In this document: one piece after another, positions 14,963 to 19,433 of the stretch
Layout of the letters: every line of letters begins with the position of its first letter
How positions within the stretch are numbered: position 1 is the first letter of the stretch
NCBI GenBank assembly: GCA_905214265.1
Contig: CAJMLQ010000048.1
Location: 1 to 19,433 of the forward strand
Source of the DNA: an uncultured bacterium
GTDB taxonomy: Bacteria > Bacillota > Clostridia > Oscillospirales > Ruminococcaceae
Length of the DNA: 19,433 bases
Direction: 5' to 3'
The notes under the pieces: generated by a model
What the model was told of the DNA's origin: nothing
Seen by the model: only the letters and a program-made list of their open reading frames with translations
The model's database searches: none
Position numbers and translations under genes: made by a program

Positions 14963-15101
14963 CGTGCAATCCGACATACGGAAGAGCGGGTCCCGCGCGA
15001 TGAAACGCCGTGAACCATGTCAGGCGGGGAACCGAGCAGCATTAAGCGGCCGCGTTCATGTGATGCGGCAAAGCCTTCTTTTCCGTATGTCCGGTTGCAC
15101 G
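14963..15101 (+). ncRNA. ffs: Signal recognition particle RNA (4.5S/6S-type)
   Basis: The core matches the SRP RNA Ffh-binding domain: TGAACCATGTCAGG (15011-15024), an apical CGG/CCG stem with a GGAA tetraloop (15025-15034) and AGCAGCATTAAG, followed by TTCATGTGATGCGGC on the descending side. The outer helix is long: 14963-14983 pairs with 15081-15101 with two bulges. The RNA guides Ffh/FtsY to translating ribosomes making membrane proteins. The coordinates cover the supported helix. The true 5' end may be near 14890, set by the promoter, and the 3' end probably lies in the T-rich stretch at 15103-15112. I saw no clear Alu domain in the 14890-14960 leader, so small- or large-type is undecided. 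Location just upstream of dnaX is the usual Firmicutes arrangement. This RNA fills most of the 309-base gap before dnaX. Confidence 0.88.
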
Positions 15102-15130
15102 GTCTTTGTTTTCAGTAGGGGGGATCGGCA

Positions 15131-16690
15131 ATGTATCTGGCGCTCTACCGCAAGTGGCGGCCCCGGGTCTTTTCCGATGTGGTCTCCCAGGAGCACGTCA
15201 CCCGGACGCTGCAAAACCAGGTCCGCACTGGACGGACCGCTCACGCTTACCTGTTTACCGGCTCCAGAGGGACCGGGAAGACCACTTGTTCCAAAATCCT
15301 TGCCAAAGCAGTCAACTGCCTGCACCCGGTGGATGGAAATCCCTGTTTGGAGTGCAGCGTCTGCAGGGGCATCGAGGACGGCTCCATCCTCGACGTGGTC
15401 GAGATGGACGCCGCCAGCAACAACAGCGTTGATGATGTGCGGGATCTGCGGGACGAAGCCAGCTATGCTCCTTCTGTCTGCAAATATCGCGTCTACATCA
15501 TCGACGAGGTGCATATGCTCAGCACCAGCGCTTTTAATGCGCTTTTGAAAATTATGGAGGAACCCCCTCCCCACGTCCTGTTCATCCTGGCCACTACGGA
15601 GGTGCATAAGGTCCCCCAGACCATTATCTCCCGGTGCCAGCAGTATGATTTCCGGCGGATCCGGCCGGCCGACAGCGCTAGGCGGATGCTGGAGATCAGC
15701 GAACAGGAGGAATTCACCCTGGAGCCGGATGCGGCGGCGCTGATTGCGCGGCTGGCGGACGGCGGGATGCGGGACGCCCTCTCCCTTCTCGACCAGTGCG
15801 CCGCTTTTTCCGACCACATCGATCTTCAGACAGTGGCGGATACGGCGGGGATCGCTGGGTCAGAGCACCTTTTCGCACTCTCCGACGCCATCCTGCGGAA
15901 GGATGCGGCTGCGGCCATCTCCCAGGTCGGCGAGCTTTATGACAACGCCAAGGGCGTCGACCGACTGGTCAGCGAGTTGATTGGGCATTTTCGAAACGTG
16001 ATGCTCTGCAAGTCCGTGGCAGACCCTCAAAATCTGGTCGTCTGTCTGCCGGACGAGATGGAACGGTTCATGGCCTTGGCCAAAGCCCTGCCCCTCAACC
16101 GGATCTTGGAGATTTTATCGGCTTTCCAACGCTGCTTGGACGCGCTATCCCGCAGCGGCAACAAAAAAGTCGAGCTGGAAATGACCCTGATCCGCCTGTG
16201 CAGCAGCCCGGAACCAGCCCCTGCCTCGCCAGAGCTGGCTCAAAGACTGGAAAGGCTGGAACGCCAGGCCGCTCAGACTGCCGCACCTGCTCCGAAGAAA
16301 ATGCCAGCTCCGGAAGTTCCGGCTCCCCAGCCGGTGCCTGAATCTACGGCGGAAGCGGAGGGCTCCCAGCCCATGGTGCAGTGGGAAGGACTCCTCGGAG
16401 AGCTTTCCCGCAGCGAACCAGCTTTATATGTGATGCTGGAGGGGTCTCGGGCCTATGTCAGCGGCGGAATCGTGCTCATTGAATCGCCCAACCCCATGCT
16501 CAAAAGCCTGCTTCTGACTGACAATATCGGTGCGAAGCTGGCAGACGTCGTTGAGCAGACCATGGGGCGGCGGTACCGTCTGCGTATCACCAAGCGCGAA
16601 CCCATCGCGGTCTCCGGGCAGACGAAATCTGCTCTTGACCATATACTTCAAAAAGCAAAAGAACAGAACATTGAGGTTCATGAATCTTAA
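15131..16690 (+). CDS. dnaX: DNA polymerase III clamp-loader subunit gamma/tau
   Basis: DnaX is the ATPase core of the clamp loader that places the beta sliding clamp on DNA at the replication fork. The 519-residue protein has Walker A GSRGTGKT (44-51), a four-cysteine zinc site (C63, C72, C75, C78), Walker B YIIDEVHML (122-130) and the sensor/arginine-finger SRC (167-169). A Pro/Ala-rich linker at about residues 350-415 precedes a small C-terminal domain. The ATG at 15131 follows AGTAGGGGGG by about 7 bases. An A6G run at 16163-16169 exists, but it does not fit the standard slippery heptamer in frame. The ybaB gene follows after 12 bases. Confidence 0.97.
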   Translation: MYLALYRKWRPRVFSDVVSQEHVTRTLQNQVRTGRTAHAYLFTGSRGTGKTTCSKILAKAVNCLHPVDGNPCLECSVCRGIEDGSILDVVEMDAASNNSVDDVRDLRDEASYAPSVCKYRVYIIDEVHMLSTSAFNALLKIMEEPPPHVLFILATTEVHKVPQTIISRCQQYDFRRIRPADSARRMLEISEQEEFTLEPDAAALIARLADGGMRDALSLLDQCAAFSDHIDLQTVADTAGIAGSEHLFALSDAILRKDAAAAISQVGELYDNAKGVDRLVSELIGHFRNVMLCKSVADPQNLVVCLPDEMERFMALAKALPLNRILEILSAFQRCLDALSRSGNKKVELEMTLIRLCSSPEPAPASPELAQRLERLERQAAQTAAPAPKKMPAPEVPAPQPVPESTAEAEGSQPMVQWEGLLGELSRSEPALYVMLEGSRAYVSGGIVLIESPNPMLKSLLLTDNIGAKLADVVEQTMGRRYRLRITKREPIAVSGQTKSALDHILQKAKEQNIEVHES

Positions 16691-16702
16691 GGAGGACAAA
16701 AA

Positions 16703-17050
16703 ATGAAAGCAAGACTTCCGCAGGGATACGGCGGCGGCGCCCAGAATATGAACAGCATGATCAAGCAGGCTCAGAAGATGCAGGAGGAGATGGAGAAGGC
16801 CCAGGAGGAGATCAAGGCTAAGGAATACTCCACCACTGTGGGCGGCGGCGTTGTCGAGATCACCATGACCGGCGACAAGGTGCTCAAGGCCATTACCCTG
16901 AAGCCCGAGATCGTTGATCCAGAGGATATCGAGACCCTTCAGGACCTGATTGTCAGCGGTGTCAACGAGGTGCTGCGCCAGGTCGAGGCGGAGACCGAGG
17001 AGAAGATGAACGCGATCTCCGGCGGACTCAACATCCCCGGCCTTTTCTAA
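16703..17050 (+). CDS. ybaB: YbaB/EbfC nucleoid-associated protein
   Basis: The 115-residue protein is a YbaB/EbfC-family DNA-binding protein, a small dimeric nucleoid-associated factor. It has a Gly-rich N-terminus, a long charged helix (MIKQAQKMQEEMEKAQEE, about 19-36), then the conserved GGGVVEITMTGDKVLKAI (47-64) and a second helix ending in the typical GLNIPGLF. The ATG follows TAAGGAGG by 7-8 bases. It sits between dnaX and recR as in most bacteria, which points to coordinated replication/repair expression. Confidence 0.96.
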   Translation: MKARLPQGYGGGAQNMNSMIKQAQKMQEEMEKAQEEIKAKEYSTTVGGGVVEITMTGDKVLKAITLKPEIVDPEDIETLQDLIVSGVNEVLRQVEAETEEKMNAISGGLNIPGLF

Positions 17051-17056
17051 GAGCAT

Positions 17057-17656
17057 ATGGATTACACGCCGGTTGCCCTGAAACGGCTGATGGAGTGCTT
17101 CGCCGCTCTCCCCGGCATCGGGCGGAAGACCGCCCAGCGGCTGGCCTTTCATGTGCTGGATATGCCCAAGGAGCAGGCCCAGGGCTTCGCCAAGGCCATC
17201 CTAGAGGCTCACGAGAAGATTCACAACTGCAAAATCTGCCAGAATTTTACGGACAAGGAAACCTGCGATATCTGTTCCTCTCCGGAGCGGGACGGCAGCG
17301 TCATCTGCGTGGTGGAGGACCCCAAGGACGTGATGGCTTTCGAGCGGCTCCGGGAGTACCGGGGACTTTACCATGTCCTTCATGGCCTGATTTCCCCTCT
17401 GGACGGCATCGGGCCGGAAAGCATCCGGATCAAGGAGCTGCTCCAGAGGCTCCAGACCCAGGAGGTCCGTGAGATCATCATGGCCACCAATCCCACCATT
17501 GAGGGGGAAGCCACCGCCATGTACCTTTCGAAGCTTCTGAAGCCTTTGGGGTACCGGGTGACCCGGCTTGCCTTTGGTATCCCGGTGGGGGGCGAGTTAG
17601 AGTACGCGGACAACGTGACTCTGAACAAGGCATTGGAAAACCGCACCGAAATCTGA
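17057..17656 (+). CDS. recR: Recombination mediator RecR
   Basis: RecR works with RecF/RecO to load RecA on gapped single-stranded DNA. The 199-residue protein has the helix-hairpin-helix LPGIGRKTAQRLAFH (18-32), a C4 zinc finger (C58, C61, C70, C73), a Toprim domain (from VICVVEDPKD at 82) with ATNPTIEGEATAMYL (143-157), and the terminal GIPVGGELEYADNVTL (174-189). The ATG lies 6 bases after the ybaB stop, with only a weak ribosome site (AAGAGC), which suggests coupling to ybaB. Confidence 0.97.
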   Translation: MDYTPVALKRLMECFAALPGIGRKTAQRLAFHVLDMPKEQAQGFAKAILEAHEKIHNCKICQNFTDKETCDICSSPERDGSVICVVEDPKDVMAFERLREYRGLYHVLHGLISPLDGIGPESIRIKELLQRLQTQEVREIIMATNPTIEGEATAMYLSKLLKPLGYRVTRLAFGIPVGGELEYADNVTLNKALENRTEI

Positions 17657-17676
17657 ACCCGAAAGGAGGACCTGCA

Positions 17677-18150
17677 ATGGCCAAACACGCGGCGGATGGA
17701 AAGATCATCACAGTCAACCGCAAGGCGCGGCACGATTATTTCGTGCTGGAGGCATTTGAGGCAGGCATCGAGCTGACGGGGACGGAGGTCAAATCGGTCC
17801 GGGCGGGCGGCGTCAATCTCAAGGATAGCTGGTGCAGCATCGACAACGGCGAGCTGTTTTTGAAGGGCGTACACATCAGCCCTTACGAAAAGGGCAATAT
17901 TTTCAACAAGGATCCCTTTCGGGTGCGGAAGCTCCTGATGCACAAGTCGGAGATTGCGCGCCTGTACGGCAAGGTGAAGCAGGACGGGCTGACGCTGATC
18001 CCGCTTTCCCTTTATTTCAAGAGGAGCAATGTGAAGGTGGAGTTGGGGCTCTGCAAGGGTAAACAGCTTCACGACAAACGTGCGGACATGGCGGAGCGGG
18101 ACGCGAAGCGGGAAATTGACCGCGCTCTGAAAAGCCGCCAGCATGGATGA
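17677..18150 (+). CDS. smpB: SsrA-binding protein SmpB
   Basis: SmpB binds the tRNA-like domain of tmRNA and brings it to stalled ribosomes. The 157-residue protein has NRKARHDYFVLEAFEAGIEL (14-33), TGTEVKSVRAGGVNLKDSW (34-52), HISPYEKGN (66-74) and the basic C-terminal tail (KRADMAERDAKREIDRALK, 134-152) that enters the mRNA channel. The ATG follows AAAGGAGG by 8 bases. Its RNA partner ssrA lies about 880 bases downstream, behind one esterase gene. Confidence 0.97.
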   Translation: MAKHAADGKIITVNRKARHDYFVLEAFEAGIELTGTEVKSVRAGGVNLKDSWCSIDNGELFLKGVHISPYEKGNIFNKDPFRVRKLLMHKSEIARLYGKVKQDGLTLIPLSLYFKRSNVKVELGLCKGKQLHDKRADMAERDAKREIDRALKSRQHG

Positions 18151-18165
18151 CAGGAGTGTTGGATT

Positions 18166-18996
18166 GTGATTGTAATGGAACTGGACCTAGGCCTGGGCTA
18201 TGAAAAGGTTGGATTACCGGTCCCGAAAAAAATGCCGGAATTTACCGGGTATATTCTCAAGAACTACGACGAATACTGTAAGGACCGGCGACGTCCGGCC
18301 GTTCTGGTTCTGCCGGGCGGCGCCTACGCGTTCACCTCCCAGCGGGAAGCGACTCCCATTGCGGCGGAATTTGTCGCGGCGGGGATTTCCGCGTTTGTTC
18401 TGCGATATACCTGTGCGCCGGACGCCTATTTTCCGACGCAGCTGATTCAGGCCCTCCAGGCTGTCAGGGTCATCCGGGAGCACGCGGACGAGTGGCACAT
18501 CGATCCGAACCGGATCGCGGTGTGCGGCTTTTCGGCCGGCGGGCATCTGGCGGCTTCTACGGGCGTATTCTGGAACCACGAGCTGGTGCGGAAATACGGC
18601 TTTAGCGGGGACGTTCAGAAGCCAAACGGCCTGATCCTGGCCTATCCGGTCATCACCGGCGGGGAAAAGGCTCACCGCGGGTCTTTCCAGAACCTGCTGG
18701 GAGAGCAGTACTCCGATGAGATGGTGGCGTTCACCTCCCTGGAGACCCAGGTGACGGCGGACACGCCGAAGTCCTTCATCTGGCACACGTATGAGGACGG
18801 CGCGGTTCCGGTGGAGAATTCCATGATGTTCGCGGACGCCCTGATCGCTCACCGCGTGCCGGTGGAATTGCATATTTACCCTCACGGCAGCCACGGCCTG
18901 AGCCTGGGGAACAGTCTGGTCAACGGCCCCAGCGGCACGATTCCGAAGGTGCAGAGCTGGATGCCTTTTGCAAAAGAGTGGGTTTACGATTTATAA
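18166..18996 (+). CDS. Alpha/beta-hydrolase esterase (BD-FAE / acetyl-xylan-esterase-like)
   Basis: The 276-residue protein is a cytoplasmic alpha/beta hydrolase: no signal peptide is seen. The oxyanion-hole segment is VLPGGAYAF (48-56), the nucleophile S123 sits in GFSAGGHLA, the acid is probably D211 in YEDGAVPVENS (209-219), and the base H243 sits in HGSHGLSLG (240-248). The pattern matches small esterases of the carboxylesterase type that deacetylate sugars or other small esters. GTG 18166 is preferred, because CAGGAG lies about 9 bases upstream; an ATG at 18175 would leave an 18-base spacing. The substrate is unknown. It separates smpB from ssrA and probably shares their transcript or merely lies between them. 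Confidence 0.86.
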   Translation: MIVMELDLGLGYEKVGLPVPKKMPEFTGYILKNYDEYCKDRRRPAVLVLPGGAYAFTSQREATPIAAEFVAAGISAFVLRYTCAPDAYFPTQLIQALQAVRVIREHADEWHIDPNRIAVCGFSAGGHLAASTGVFWNHELVRKYGFSGDVQKPNGLILAYPVITGGEKAHRGSFQNLLGEQYSDEMVAFTSLETQVTADTPKSFIWHTYEDGAVPVENSMMFADALIAHRVPVELHIYPHGSHGLSLGNSLVNGPSGTIPKVQSWMPFAKEWVYDL

Positions 18997-18997
18997 G
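18968..18997 (+). promoter_or_regulatory. Candidate promoter for tmRNA, inside the 3' end of the esterase gene
   Basis: TTGCAA (18968-18973) and TATAAG (18992-18997) are 18 bases apart. Transcription would start near 19004, about 23 bases before the mature tmRNA 5' end, leaving a short leader for RNase P to remove. The leader holds a GC hairpin (19004-19021). This is inferred from consensus only. Confidence 0.35.
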
Positions 18998-19026
18998 CCC
19001 TGTGCGGCGCTTTGGCGCCGCTTCAT

Positions 19027-19383
19027 GGGGGCGTAAAGGTTTCGACGGGGATTTTGAAGTTCAGTAAGCGGGTAGAGCGGGCGAAAGCTCTTTAATCGTC
19101 GCACCTAAATATAAACGACAATAACAACAATTATCGTTTAGCTTACGCTGCCTAACTTTAGGCGGCTGCCTGACCGGTTCAGCACCGCGGGTTCCGGCCG
19201 GGCCTAATTAGCGGTCAACGTCTCAGGGGAGAGTCCCGACCCCTCTGACGTATTCGGGAATACCTCTCCGGTGAGCCTGCTTACCGGCGCCCCAGAGAGG
19301 GAACTTTAAACGATAAGCTACACTCGTAGAAAGCTGAACGGAGAGGTTTTCGGACGCGGGTTCGACTCCCGCCGCCTCCACCA
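19027..19383 (+). ncRNA. ssrA: Transfer-messenger RNA (tmRNA)
   Basis: The tmRNA rescues stalled ribosomes and adds a degradation tag. The 5' segment GGGGGCG (19027-19033) pairs with CGCCTCC (19373-19379) to form the acceptor stem, followed by the hallmark GGTTTCGACGGG; the 3' end carries GCGGGTTCGACTCCCGC (T arm) and the encoded ACCA (19380-19383). Length is 357 nt, normal. A pseudoknot stem (AGAGC/GCTCT) precedes the tag region. The tag frame that ends in a stop at 19153-19155 reads GAC AAT AAC AAC AAT TAT CGT TTA GCT TAC GCT GCC, i.e. DNNNNYRLAYAA, with a likely resume codon GAC at 19117 after AAATATAAAC. The resume position is inferred from the spacing in clostridial and bacillar tmRNAs. 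The gene follows smpB closely. Confidence 0.95.
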
Positions 19384-19388
19384 TAACT

Positions 19389-19433
19389 GAACCGACAGTT
19401 GATACAATTATCGACTGTCGGTTCGTTATTTTT
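19389..19433 (+). terminator. Rho-independent terminator after tmRNA
   Basis: An 11-base arm GAACCGACAGT (19389-19399) pairs with ACTGTCGGTTC (19414-19424), and is followed by GTTATTTTT to the window end. This is a strong intrinsic terminator for ssrA. Confidence 0.9.

Noticed and set aside
14931..15013. Small open frame (27 codons, MKTGKPHVWEERA...) preceded by GGAAGGTGATGAC
   Set aside because: It runs into the SRP RNA core, whose structure fully explains the sequence; no family likeness.
16163..16169. A6G run in dnaX as a programmed frameshift or slippage site to make a short gamma form
   Set aside because: The codons are AAC AAA AAA GTC, so the A-AAA-AAG heptamer is not in the required frame, the run is only six A, and no obvious downstream stem-loop or upstream ribosome-site stimulator was seen.
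19004..19021. GCGGCGC/GCGCCGC hairpin after the esterase as a terminator
   Set aside because: No T-run follows (TTCATGGG) and it directly abuts mature tmRNA, so it is more likely part of a precursor leader or incidental.

Overview
The window looks like a chromosomal segment of a GC-rich Gram-positive Clostridia member, most likely Oscillospiraceae-like. This rests on the oxygen-independent-style cobalamin gene set (cbiA, cbiC, cbiJ), strong AGGAGG ribosome sites, frequent GTG and TTG starts, and the Firmicutes-type order SRP RNA - dnaX - ybaB - recR. The genus is inference. No mobile element, CRISPR array, tRNA or rRNA was seen.

Region 1 (1-12040, + strand) is one compact cobalamin operon that enters from the left. 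It holds a truncated FecCD/BtuC-type permease, an ABC ATPase fused to precorrin-6A reductase (CbiJ), cbiA, cobT, cobU, cobS, a short second CobU-like gene, cobC, cbiB, cobD, cobQ, an ATP:corrinoid adenosyltransferase and cbiC. Genes overlap by 1-19 bases or lie within about 15 bases of each other, so they are probably co-transcribed and translationally coupled. The set covers corrinoid uptake, two corrin-ring steps, amidations, adenosylation, aminopropanol-phosphate linker synthesis and attachment, and the whole nucleotide-loop assembly. The other ring-building genes (cbiK/L/H/F/G/D/E/T) are not here. A long hairpin (12059-12108) closes the operon.

Region 2 (12138-13496, - strand) is a DacA-like membrane-anchored penicillin-binding-protein homologue that converges on the operon. 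Its SxxK lysine and SxN asparagine are both replaced, so it may be a pseudoenzyme. A 265-base divergent promoter region separates it from region 3.

Region 3 (13762-14821, + strand) is a two-gene unit: a small cysteine-rich TIGR04076-like protein and a GNAT acetyltransferase.

Region 4 (14855-17656, + strand) is an information-processing block: a strong promoter, SRP RNA, dnaX, ybaB/ebfC and recR. Region 5 (17677-19433) is a trans-translation block: smpB, an alpha/beta-hydrolase esterase, and ssrA (tmRNA), ended by a clear terminator.

The points most worth a second look are the ABC-CbiJ fusion with a possible internal start, the pair of CobU-like proteins with complementary degenerate motifs, the DacA-like protein lacking two catalytic residues, and a tmRNA whose tag appears to begin with Asp and end in LAYAA. 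I saw no wholly new multi-gene system.
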